Assembly: GCA_009663005.1 (NCBI GenBank)
Contig: VIGQ01001496.1
Span: forward strand, 1-20,000
Direction of reading: 5' to 3'
Source of the DNA: Actinidia chinensis
Lineage: Eukaryota > Streptophyta > Magnoliopsida > Ericales > Actinidiaceae
Length of the DNA: 20,000 bases
A program made the translations under genes and the position numbers. The notes below the pieces were generated by a model, which saw only the letters and a program-made list of their open reading frames with translations, did not search any database and was not told the origin of the DNA. How positions within the stretch are numbered: position 1 is the stretch's first letter; each line of letters opens with the position of its first letter. Shown here piece after piece: positions 9,327-18,019 of this stretch.

Positions 9327-10652
9327 TCCCACCCACAGGAACAGACCCTAATCGTTGCCCCCTTTTCAAGGACCAAATGGGCCCCCTTATCCCTGTCTTT
9401 CTCTCTCCTCTCTCTATCTTTTTCAGTTTTGTATGTCTGTTATAGTTTATTCTGTTTTCATTAACTTTTTTTTTATAAAATTATTTATTTTCTCATGAAG
9501 TTTTTGAATCACTCATTTCTCTCTATTTCTATCCACCCCTTTATATCTATCTCTCTCACTCACCCCTTCACTCTTCTCTATCAACATTAATTTTTTTTTT
9601 TGAATCCATATTATTAAACAAATAATTTTTTTACGTTCACCTTATGAATTTTATTGAAAAAATTTTTTATGATCCAACTTTTATAATTCCTTTACTATCA
9701 CCTCCAAAATTGTATACTCAAAAATTTTTTATGTCCACATTTTTTTTTATAAAAAAACATTAAGGGGGGGTTAAAATAAATTATAAAATTTTACTCATAA
9801 ATTCTTATATATGGCATTCAAAACCTTTTTAGTTTTTTTGTTCTTTTAATTACCCTTTGATTCTATTTTTTTCCTTTTTACTTTCACTTCTGAATTTTTA
9901 TATTAAAACATTCTGATTAACATTTTATAATTTTCTTTTCATCCTCATTATATTTTTATATAAAAAAAATGAGATCAAAAAATATTTCTTTTTTTACTCG
10001 ACAATCGAATTGATAAAACAATATTAAAATTGTGATCCATATTTTTTTTTTAAAAAAAAAAAAAATAAAGGAGTGAACACATAAACAATTATTATAATTT
10101 AAACACATAAGAATTGTTTATTAATCTTTAATACCATTTCGTTCTTCCCAAATTTTTAAAATCTTTTAAACACTTAAAATTTTAGGTGTTGATTTTAAGT
10201 AGGCGTAACAGCGATTTATAAAATTTTAATCAGTTTAAAAAAAAATTTTTTTATATAGCAATTCACCCCTTTAAGTAATATTGAACTTTATAATCGATGA
10301 TATGTTAAAAGTTATTATTTGTCTTCTGTGATTTTTATGACAAATTAAAATACTAAAAAATTTTAGTGTTAAAAACTTTTAAAAAAAAGACAGAAGAGTG
10401 TATTAAAAAAAAAATAAATAAATTCTTAGAGTTAAAAAAAATAGAGAAAAATTCGGAGGTGAAAGTAAAAAAAAAATTATAAAAATTTACTATTTTTTTA
10501 ATAACTAACCAAGTTATGGTATTCAAAAAAAAAATTAATGGGTAAGAGAAAGAGCGAAAAGGGGGGGGGAGAGAGAGAGAGAAGGGCAAAATTGCCCCAA
10601 AAAGGCCAACATCAGTCACCATCCCCACCCACCCGTGTCAGGGTGGGTGGGA
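9327..10652. mobile_element. Fold-back inverted-repeat element flanked by TTAA
   Basis: The outermost 10 bp are perfect inverted repeats, TCCCACCCAC at 9327-9336 and GTGGGTGGGA at 10643-10652, and each abuts TTAA (9323-9326, 10653-10656). The arms continue inward with mismatches and gaps: a CTCT-rich block, then CATTAATTTTTTTTTTGAAT near 9586-9606 pairs with the complement of ATTCAAAAAAAAAATTAATG near 10521-10540. ATCACCTCCAAAATT near 9700 pairs with AATTCGGAGGTGAAAG near 10450. The centre is very AT-rich and has no transposase. TTAA suggests a piggyBac-like target; because TTAA contains TA, a Tc1/mariner or Stowaway-type TA duplication fits too. Confidence 0.6.
10624..10651. repeat. Perfect 11-bp hairpin at right end of fold-back element
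   Basis: CCCACCCACCC (10624-10634), a six-base loop GTGTCA, and GGGTGGGTGGG (10641-10651). It lies within the right terminal repeat; the left end lacks the matching second arm. It could have arisen by local inverted duplication of the terminal sequence. Confidence 0.8.
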
Positions 10653-10659
10653 TTAATAG

Positions 10660-10873
10660 TTTGAATCAGCCATACCATTTCTCGCGTCTGCTTTAAACGT
10701 CTCTCTCGATCGCTTTCTCTTCTCCCTCATTCACGGACACTACTGCAGGATAGCGCCGGTGGTGACCACCGTCGCACCACCATCCCACCCTCCTCTCTCT
10801 CTCTCTCTCTCACGTTCGCCTCACTCTCGTACTCTCTTCACATTCACCACCACCACGACACCATTCCCCTTCC
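10660..10873. other. CT-rich left flank of the copia insertion, possibly a host-gene leader
   Basis: Pyrimidine-rich on the plus strand, with a CT dinucleotide run at 10793-10811 and many CCACCA motifs. It contains no recognisable protein; the 74-codon open frame at 10759-10983 runs into the LTR and is compositional. The pattern resembles plant 5' untranslated regions, so the retrotransposon may have landed in a gene leader, but no gene body is identified across the insertion. Confidence 0.3.
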
Positions 10874-11066
10874 TGTTGTATTATAAAGAACTAGGGCTCG
10901 AGTGGTTCTTTTATCCACCTAGGTTTTGTCATATAAAACTCGCTTTCTCCCCTTGTAAGATACAACCACTTCACACATTATAACAATTCTTCTTCTTTCC
11001 TTATCTTCTATACCTCTGAACAACTAACATATAATATATATATATAATTACCAATTTTATTCAACA
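10874..11066 (+). repeat. 5' LTR of the copia element
   Basis: Begins TGTTGTATTA and ends TTCAACA just before the primer-binding site. It aligns throughout with the 3' LTR: both contain a CCACCTAGG/TCACCTAG block, a TATAAA box, TTGTAAGATACA, CAATTCTTCTTC and a terminal TA-rich run. A TATAAA at 10932-10937 is the likely core promoter. Divergence from the 3' LTR is large by eye, including many small indels, which argues for an old insertion if the sequence is accurate. Confidence 0.85.
10932..10937 (+). promoter_or_regulatory. TATA box in 5' LTR
   Basis: TATAAA at the same relative place as TATAAA in the 3' LTR (16043-16048), upstream of the shared TTGTAAGATACA. Position and conservation in both LTRs suggest the retrotransposon core promoter. 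Confidence 0.6.
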
Positions 11067-11078
11067 TGGTATCAGAGC
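11067..11078 (+). other. Primer-binding site (initiator tRNA-Met type)
   Basis: TGGTATCAGAGC directly follows the LTR terminal CA. This string is the classic plant copia primer-binding site, complementary to the 3' end of initiator methionine tRNA, where minus-strand DNA synthesis starts. Confidence 0.95.
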
Positions 11079-11925
11079 CCTTGTTTTTAACATTCTTGCT
11101 TCGATTTTTGACTTTTCTCCTCTGATTTTTGTTATTTTTCGAACCCAGTACTATTGATGTTAGAAAGAAAAATTGTTCGAATCTAATATTTGAACACACC
11201 ATTTGTGTTCCCTCGTGCAATTTTGAGTCCACGGAACTGAGAACATCGCCGGAATCCTCTCCACGCGCCCGCACGCGCCACCAATCGTCGCGAGTTAGAT
11301 CTACTCGCAACAAGGAATCATGCCGCCTCCAGTCGATTGCCCACGCGCCTCCACGCTGCCATCTTGCTCACGCGCTGCCACGCGCCGGGACAAAAGCGCC
11401 TAGCGCCGGACAGTGTTGTGCATATCCATGCGGTACATTGACGTAGCCTAAATCGCGTGAAATCAGGCCCTAATCGTGTGATTGTCAACCTTGATCCTCG
11501 TGATGTCAGCCCTAATCTGCGTGACATCAGCCCTGAGCGCATCATGACGTCAGCCCTACAGTGTGTGACGTCAGGCCCTAATTAGGCCGTGACATTTCAG
11601 CCCTAGCGCAGTGAGTCAGCACACATGTAATTACAGTCTTGGCCCTGGACACCTCTGTGATTTGTCAATTTTAGACCCAGCAGTGTCTGATTTCGACAGT
11701 TAGGACCCCAAAGTTTGAAATTATTCTTATTTTTGGCTTCAGTTTCATGTTTTTGGGAGTAATTGGGTCTTCTGATTCCGTTTCCGCACTCGGTTTTCTG
11801 CGATTTCTACTTTGTTACTTGCTTGGAATTGAGCTATTTGCACTACTTTTTCTTGTTTTCTCTCGATTTGGATTTTGTGCTCTTAGTGATATAGGATAAT
11901 CTTGAAGTTTCTAGACTATATATTA
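11079..11925 (+). other. Copia leader region between PBS and gag
   Basis: About 850 bp of leader without coding signal. The section 11255-11440 is GC- and CpG-rich, with repeated CCACGCGCC-like words, and is followed by a tandem repeat array (11446-11618). Overlapping short open frames on both strands (11008-11313 minus, 11129-11446 plus, 11318-11545 minus) are without motifs and are treated as chance. Confidence 0.65.
11446..11618 (+). repeat. About eight tandem copies of a 19-25 bp CGTGACGTCAGCCCTAAT-type unit
   Basis: Units start with GCCCTAAT or a close variant and end with GTGACGTCA, GTGACATCA, GTGATGTCA or similar. Two units contain the exact palindrome TGACGTCA (11545-11552 and 11566-11573), the C-box/CRE type core bound by plant bZIP factors. 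The array lies in the transcribed leader of the copia element, between PBS and gag. The indels between copies make it non-coding; a regulatory or structural role is inference. Confidence 0.8.
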
Positions 11926-12890
11926 CTTGGACGGACCCAATTATATACATGGTCTCAAGCGATATCCATTTTCCAAAGGAAGGAAAACTTGGGCGGTACG
12001 TTACTGTGATATTAAGGACACCGACCCAGGGTGGCTGAGCGCGCCTACTGAGTTCATCGTTCGATTGGACGAAATAAAGAATGGATAGTCAAAAACCATC
12101 AACATCACGTGGATCCGACATACTTCTATTCCTTCGATCAGTCTTAAAGTTTGGGCGATTTGACACTGCTAATGCCATTGGATTTCTTGTCACAGATATA
12201 CTACTGCTGAATCTGGCTTATCAGTATCAGCTATGATTTCCTGTGCCGAAAGAGCAGAACCTGGATAGTCTATCAGTGCTTCTTGCCTCAGATATATCAA
12301 TATGGGACCAGTGACACCGTCTGAGCCCAAGTTGTTATGTGCTGGTGATTCTACTTGTTTGCACTTATCGAGATCAGCAGCCGCCTATTCATTTCTTACG
12401 GGACTCTCTGATATATATGAGCCGAGTGTTCGAGCATCCTCCTTATCGCATCCCTCTTTCCTACATGGAGCAGGCTATCTAGGAGTTGTTATCTGAGGAG
12501 ACTCATCTTGGCCCTGGTCGTGACTCCAATGTGGCAACTGTTTTGCTATCTAGTTCCGAGGACGGGCTCCTCGGGTGGTTCTCGCAGGTTTTCAGACTCT
12601 GGTTCTCCAATCCTCTGGTGGATCAGCCTCTCTACCTAATAAGTGCACATTCTGTATTGGGACTGACCATCGCGCTCACTTGTCATATTTCAGATTGCAA
12701 AACCCTGTCGCCAGCGGAGGAAATGGCCATTATAGGTCCGATGGTCCCAATAACCCTACCTGTCGAGACATCGTCCTCAGTCTACTGCTGCATGCTGGTG
12801 TGGCCTATACTGCTTCCGCCTCTCCTACAATGTCGATGTTCATGTCTTCATGGCTCTTGTTCAGCAGATATCGTTAGCCTCCGGTAGTAA
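11926..12890 (+). pseudogene. Copia gag remnant (capsid and zinc knuckle)
   Basis: Gag forms the virus-like particle and binds the element RNA. Allowing frameshifts, the sequence follows plant copia gag order. LDGPNYIH near 11930 matches the usual LDG-NY start, a KFGRFDTA stretch lies near 12150, and AYQYQL near 12220. FLTGLSDIYEP is at 12392-12424 and ELLSEETHLG at 12483-12512. A nucleocapsid knuckle begins at 12644 with CTFC and reaches the His at 12668-12670, but the final Cys is out of frame (TGT at 12681). Open pieces at 12302-12496, 12486-12887 and 12575-12877 are fragments. The start codon is not identifiable. Many single-base indels make it non-functional. Confidence 0.8.
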
Positions 12891-15800
12891 TCCTTCTACT
12901 GTATATGTTGCCTTTACAGGTATTATCTTCTGATTTGTTGACCTATGGGTGTAGTAATCATCGACCTCTGATTTATCGGTTTCTCTCGAAATTCAGATGA
13001 GTTTCATTTCTGTTGTTTCATGTACTGCTATGGTTCCTCTATGACTGTGATCATGTTGGGCATGTCTCCACTTCCACTCTTCTCTTCCCAATAACTACTA
13101 CGTCCGTAACTTGCACTTAATCTTGTTTTTACTGGTCAATATGTGATCTTGGACTTACTATTACTTTTCGCTTCCACTGGTTGTTTGTGAAGAATCAAGG
13201 GACGGCGTCAGACTCTGGATAGGCGTAGGCATGGTCGCCATTCAGCTCATACATCTTCACCTTCATATTTCTACTATGCCGCCACTTCTTACACTCTTCG
13301 TCACCATCCTTCGTAATTGGAATTCTTCGTTTAGTCATGTGTTAGTTGGGTTGATACCGTTTTCTTATATCTTAAAGGTGTTAGGTCCGACTATAAGAAA
13401 CACCTTGATGTCAGTCTTGTCAACGGCTAAGCAACTGCGTATCTTTTACTAACAGCCACACTATAAGTATCCTCTGCGCCATTTGCTTTAGTTCATCTGA
13501 TATTGGGGCCTTGTCTTCTCACTTCTACTATGGAGGTTCCCAGTCTTTTGTTCGATTTGTAGATGATTTCTCGCGATATACTGGCCTGACCTTTTTAAAG
13601 ATAGATCCCAATTACAACAAACTATATTGATTTTGCATTCGCATGATCAAAAACAATTTTCCGTGATATCAAAGTCTTCGCTCAGAATGCCAAGAATACT
13701 GTGATACCTCCTTCCCGCCTTTTACGTGAACAAGGGCACTCTGCCCACCGATCTTGTCATGGTACTTCCCAACAGGAATGGGGCGGGGAGAACGAAAACA
13801 CGCCATTTAAGGCCAGTACCTCTGTGCTCTCCTCAATTTCTTTGGTTGTCCCGAGAGCGCTTTTGGGGAGAAGTTACTCTCACGCGTGCTATACTATTTA
13901 AATCGAGTTACACTTCACCCCTTCTTGGTAATCTCACTTATAAAGAGAGTTCTAAGGTAATCCTCAGATTACCTTCCCTTCGTGTCTTGGTTGTGTGGCC
14001 TGTTTGTCTATACAACCACAGAGCGAACTAAACTAGAGCCTAGGCTCGTCTGTGTGCTTCTTGGGGTATGGAATGAGCATGACAGGCTATCGTTGTTTGG
14101 GATCTTTGTTAGTCGTCTGCGAGTTATATCGTCATGTGTCTTGTGGGAACATAAAGATATTTTCCTCTTGTCCCTGTTCAGATGTCCTCTTTCTTCCACT
14201 CTTCCTACCTACTGATCCTTCCAGTGACCTTTTCTCTGGAAGATGTTGATGTTCCTGCTGACCATATTGATGATACTTCCTGTGGCGCCACAGCCCGATG
14301 GCTATCCCGTGAAGTCGTCATCCATGATCCTACTCTCTAATTATGCCTCATATTCCTTACCTGAGGACATTCTGTCCGTCATTCCACGTCGGGTAGGGAA
14401 TAGTTCCTCTTATCTTCGAGACTATAATTGTTTTTACTGTCTAGCCCACTATGAGCCTCGAACTATCGTGAGGCAAGTACTAACCCCCCTTATTTGGAAG
14501 CGCTATGACTGGAACTAGAGGTCTTGATAGGAAGCACACTTAGGACCTTGTTGATCTTCTCCTGTAAATCTATTATTGGGTGCGCTAGGTTTATAAGATC
14601 AAGACCGAGTTGATTGGATATGTGGAGCGCTACAAAGCCGTCTGGTTGCTAAGGGTTTTTACTCAAGAGTATGGTATTGACTATGAAAGACTTTGCTATG
14701 TTGACAGAATACCTCTGGTCGGATCGTCTTACTGTTGATGCCTACTCGTGGTTGAGTCCTTATGCCAGAGGATGTTAAGAATGCTTCTCCAGGTGATTGA
14801 CTGAGGAAGTTATATGCCCGCTTCCTACTGGTTCTTCCTACTCCTCCAAATAAGGGATGTTGGCTTCGTCATGCTCTTTATGGTTAAGCAAGATCACGTG
14901 ACTGTATGCCAATTTTAGCTTTTTACCATTGTGATCTTCGCCTTCTCTGCTAGTGGCCTATGACTCTGCTCTCTTTACTTCGCAGTCTGGCTCATGGCAT
15001 CGTTCTCATTCTTCTCTATGTGGATGAGATGATTATGACAACATGGAGATGATGTCATGGTATCTATGAGCTCCCTGGACTTCTTCATCGTCACTTTGAG
15101 ATGAAAGATGTGGTCCCTTGAGCTACTTTTCTTGGTCGTGAAAGTTATCGGGCTCTACTGGATACTCTCTTATAGACCCCAAGTATGCCTCGGATCTTCG
15201 TACCGTTGCTGGCATTTCAGAGGGTAAGAATGCCTCTACCCATCTAGAGGAAAATGCTCGTCTTATTCTTGATGGAGACCTGTTACCTAATGCTTTACCC
15301 GATATAGAAGATCGTCGGCCAGCCTAATTTACCTGACTGGCACTCATCATGACATTGCTCATGCTGTTCATCTTGTCAGTCAGTTCATGTCTGCACCTCG
15401 CTCCACACATTATGATGCGTATACGCATCATCGGTATGTTAAGGGCACCCCTTTCCTGGCTACATTTTCCAGTCAGCCTCTTTCAGCTGCTAGCCTATTC
15501 TGAAGCTTGATTGCGGGGATCCATACGGATCGACGTTTTCTACACGGCTTTGCTTCTTCTTAGGGCGACTCCTCAATTCTTCCCCCTTCACCTTTTACCC
15601 CTTGGCGTAGAAGAATCAGACTCATTGTTGCTCGTTCTCGCACTGAGGCTGAGTATCATGCTTTGCTGACACCACACAGGAGCTACTTGCTTCGGATGCA
15701 TTCTTCAGGGTACATGGGCGTAGTCATTCTGGGGCTACTGTAAAGTCACTGTGACAATCGAGTGCCATATTGATGCTACAATGATGTTTTTCAGGATCAT

Positions 15801-15973
15801 ACTAAACATATTGGTTGACTGCCATTATCGACAGCATGGTGTTCACGGTACGGTTTCATCTTCTTCCTAATTCTTCTGCCGAACAGACAACTAATATCTT
15901 CACTAAACTCTCTTACTGGTCGCTTGATACTCTCGCCACCAAACTCAAGTTGGTATCTACAAAACCTCCTTGA
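12891..15973 (+). pseudogene. Copia pol remnant (protease, integrase, RT, RNase H)
   Basis: The protease region near 12930-12970 keeps GCSNH, but the upstream catalytic D-S/T-G reads corrupted. The integrase core shows FVRFVDDFSRYTGLTFLK ending at 13600; the usual DNA-x-EY second-Asp region near 13690 is damaged by deletions; FWGE lies near 13865, and a LGYGMS...GYRC segment near 14060-14098 is followed by YRHVS. Reverse transcriptase shows ERYKA (14625-14639), FTQEYGIDYE (14658-14687), DVKNA with the first catalytic Asp (14771-14785), WLRHALYGL near 14860 and YVDE (15017-15028). RNase H/tether shows TEAEY (about 15642-15656). The tail has NIFTKL and ends at TGA 15971-15973. All parts lie on one strand across changing frames. 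Confidence 0.88.
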
Positions 15974-15983
15974 ATTGAGGGGG
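15971..15983 (+). other. Polypurine tract
   Basis: TGAATTGAGGGGG lies directly before the 3' LTR start TGTTGG and overlaps the pol stop codon. This is the standard place and composition of the primer for plus-strand synthesis in LTR retrotransposons. Confidence 0.85.
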
Positions 15984-16135
15984 TGTTGGATATACATACC
16001 TAGGGATAGATTGGTCTTGTTTACCCTCACCTAGTTTGTCTATATAAATCTCTTTCTCTTCCTTTGTAAGATACACCATCACAATATATACAATTCTTCT
16101 TCCTCATCTCGCTATATACTCCAAACAAAATATAG

Positions 16136-16171
<36 letters not shown>

Positions 16172-16190
16172 ATTTCATTAATTCTAAACA
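15984..16190 (+). repeat. 3' LTR of the copia element
   Basis: Starts TGTTGGATATACATACC and ends TTCTAAACA. It shares with the 5' LTR the TATAAA box (16043-16048), TTTGTAAGATACA, ACAATTCTTCTTC and a TA-rich 3' part. That part is expanded here to an uninterrupted AT run of about 30 bases (16139-16168), which explains most of its greater length. Confidence 0.87.
16139..16168. repeat. (AT)n microsatellite in the 3' LTR
   Basis: Uninterrupted AT dinucleotides, longer than the matching TA-rich tract in the 5' LTR (about 11032-11046). A likely slippage expansion after insertion. Confidence 0.9.
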
Positions 16191-16549
16191 CCCCTGTGTT
16201 AATGCCTTGGACGGGTACCGTAGGATTCCATTGAGGTCGCGGCGACATGTTTTCGCACTCGCTTTGTGGTATGGATTTTTAACTTGATTTATAATTGGAA
16301 ACTAGCAAAAAGAATATTAAATTTAATGCGTATTGTTGATTAGTGAGTGGGCGAAATATTAATTGTAGAAAAAGTACATTATTATGTGTTATGTGAGCTG
16401 AAAGTGACGCTTAATATCATAGTTGCTGAGTTTATGTGCTTTACGGATTACCGCCACCCTGCTCACTATGTGACCCCTATTTGGCTTTTTCTTACTGCGT
16501 GGTGTTTTAACCCCCCCCCCCCCCCCCCCCCGCCCCTATATGCTTCTAT
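16191..16549. other. Right flank of copia insertion, including a 21-C run
   Basis: The first 80 bases are relatively CpG-rich and end with a splice-donor-like GTGGTATGG near 16267, followed by T-rich sequence. Together with the CT-rich left flank this could be the split remains of one host leader exon, but no protein is recognised. A run of 21 cytosines occupies 16511-16531. Confidence 0.3.
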
Positions 16550-16688
16550 AACTTTTATGTTAATGTGAAGACCATAAACTAGTTGGGATAATTGTGGTGA
16601 TTGGTTGTTGATGTGTTAAAACTTTGTAGTTAATGTGAAGACCTAAACTAGTTGGTAATTTGTGTGATGGTTGTTGATTGTGTAACTT
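16550..16688. repeat. Tandem duplication of a 69-bp unit
   Basis: Two adjacent copies (16550-16618 and 16619-16688) share AACTTT, GTTAATGTGAAGACC, AAACTAGTTGG, TGGTTGTTGAT and a TGTGTAA-like end. They differ by a few small indels. Confidence 0.85.
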
Positions 16689-16724
16689 GTTTTCGACTCT
16701 TAACGGAGTGATAATGCATCCCTT

Positions 16725-16762
16725 GGGTGGGTGAGTGGTGGGTTGGGTGGGTGGGGTGTGGG
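16725..16762 (+). other. Seven-tract G-rich stretch, G-quadruplex candidate
   Basis: GGG runs separated mostly by one to three bases: GGGTGGGTGAGTGGTGGG, then TT, then GGGTGGGTGGGGTGTGGG. Seven G tracts allow several four-tract quadruplex combinations with short loops. The minus-strand open frame over this region (16560-16841) reads as Pro/Thr/His-rich low complexity and is not a gene. Confidence 0.6.
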
Positions 16763-18019
16763 AAACATATCTTAGAAAGGAGTGGCGTGCATGTGAGGTG
16801 TCAAACCTGGCCAGGAGACGTGATAATGGGTTTGCTAACATGAAAGATGGGGAAGTGGAGGACGTTAAACCTCGACAACGGTAGCAAACCTAAGAAAGGG
16901 AAGTGAAGGCTGTTTACGGTGAGAACGGGTATACGTAGGAGTGGAGGCGGATGTTGGACATGTGAGACGTGTAGGTTGGTAGAGTGGTACATGTTTTTGC
17001 GGGAGGGTGTACATTGACAGACGGTTGATTCTTTTTCTAGTTGTGAATAGCAGTGAGTGACAATCCTGTTAACTAGTGAATGGAGTGTGTGTAAAATGTT
17101 GTGGTTCCTATTAGATTTGCGAATTGGAGTGTTTTTGGTCAGTGCACATTTGTAGGCACTGTTAAACTCGTGGGTAGGGCATGTTTGTTGTTCGTCGTAT
17201 CACGAGATTGAGAGTCGAGATATTGTATGTTTTATTTTAGAGTTATTAGGACTAGGTGTGCTATTATATGCATTGTGTTCTAACTATCTTTTTCCCTCCC
17301 CCATCCCAAATTTCCCTATTTCTAGAGTGTGCATGTGTGAGATGGGTGTGTGTTAATTTATAGGGTGAGATTATGCAAAATTTTAAGAATTTCCAAAGTT
17401 AGAATTATTTTTGACTTTTTAGCACTCCTCTAGGTTTTGAAATCTATGTACGTGACATTACCTTCAAGGCAAAACGATTTTCATTACATAAAGGAAAGAA
17501 ACTTTATAGATTTTAGGACATAAAAAGAAACAAACTTATAATCGATACCCATTTAGAAAAACCAGTAGTGATGTGAAACTGCGATGTTTGTTTTTAGAAG
17601 AAGTGTAGATGAAAGTTAATTAAGAATTCAAGATGCTTCTAATCAAGTCTCATAAATAGAATAAGACACGCTGGCACTCAGGATGGTGGTGCCAAAGTAT
17701 CGTCCCTCCTTTCCTCCTTCCCCCTGGCTAGGATTTGCATACTTGTTTGACAGCTATGTTGAAGTCTAGATCAATTAGGAAAGACAAAAGATTATATCGC
17801 CCTCGTAAAAAAGTATAGGGATAAATACACTTAATCTCCTAGACTACCGCGCTTGTCTATTTCTTTCCCAAACGTTCAAAGTCATGATTTTTTAACTTGG
17901 TTTTAAACTAGAATGGCAGCATATAAAACGTATTTCACATTTTGGACAATTTAAAACAACAATCTTGTTTCCAAGGATTTGCTTATTTATTATCAATTTG
18001 CCACATGGAATTTCCCGTC
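16763..18019. other. Intergenic, nothing recognised
   Basis: The first part (to about 17060) is purine-rich with repeated GTGG/GGAGG words. The rest is AT-rich. No gene, RNA or element ends were found, apart from a lone GGGCATGTTTGTT at 17177-17189 that equals the right end of the candidate element at 8311-9237 in reverse complement. Confidence 0.45.

Larger units (their letters stand above)
10874..16190 (+). mobile_element. Degenerate full-length Ty1/copia LTR retrotransposon
   Basis: All structural parts are present in order: 5' LTR, tRNA-Met-type primer-binding site, leader, gag, protease, integrase, reverse transcriptase, RNase H, polypurine tract and 3' LTR. Integrase before RT places it in Copia rather than Gypsy. 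The LTRs start with TGTTG and end with CA. CCCCT follows the 3' LTR (16191-16195) and also occurs at 10866-10870, three bases short of the 5' LTR, so a 5-bp target duplication is possible but not clean. The coding region is broken by many single-base indels, and no frame covers a whole domain. The lineage within Copia was not resolved. Confidence 0.92.

Noticed and set aside
10624..10651. Terminal hairpin as a Helitron 3' end
   Set aside because: Helitrons lack terminal inverted repeats and end in CTRR after the hairpin; here long inverted arms and a GGGATTAA junction are seen.
11446..11618. Possible CRISPR-like array
   Set aside because: Units are short, degenerate and contiguous without unique spacers, and the context is a plant retrotransposon leader.
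12302..14518. Many separate short plus-strand frames that could be listed as small genes
   Set aside because: Each is a frame fragment of the single decayed copia gag-pol, shown by ordered retroelement motifs across changing frames.
16560..16992. Two minus-strand Pro/His/Thr-rich frames opposite the G-rich stretch
   Set aside because: They are low-complexity readings of the tandem duplication and the G-rich tract, without motifs.
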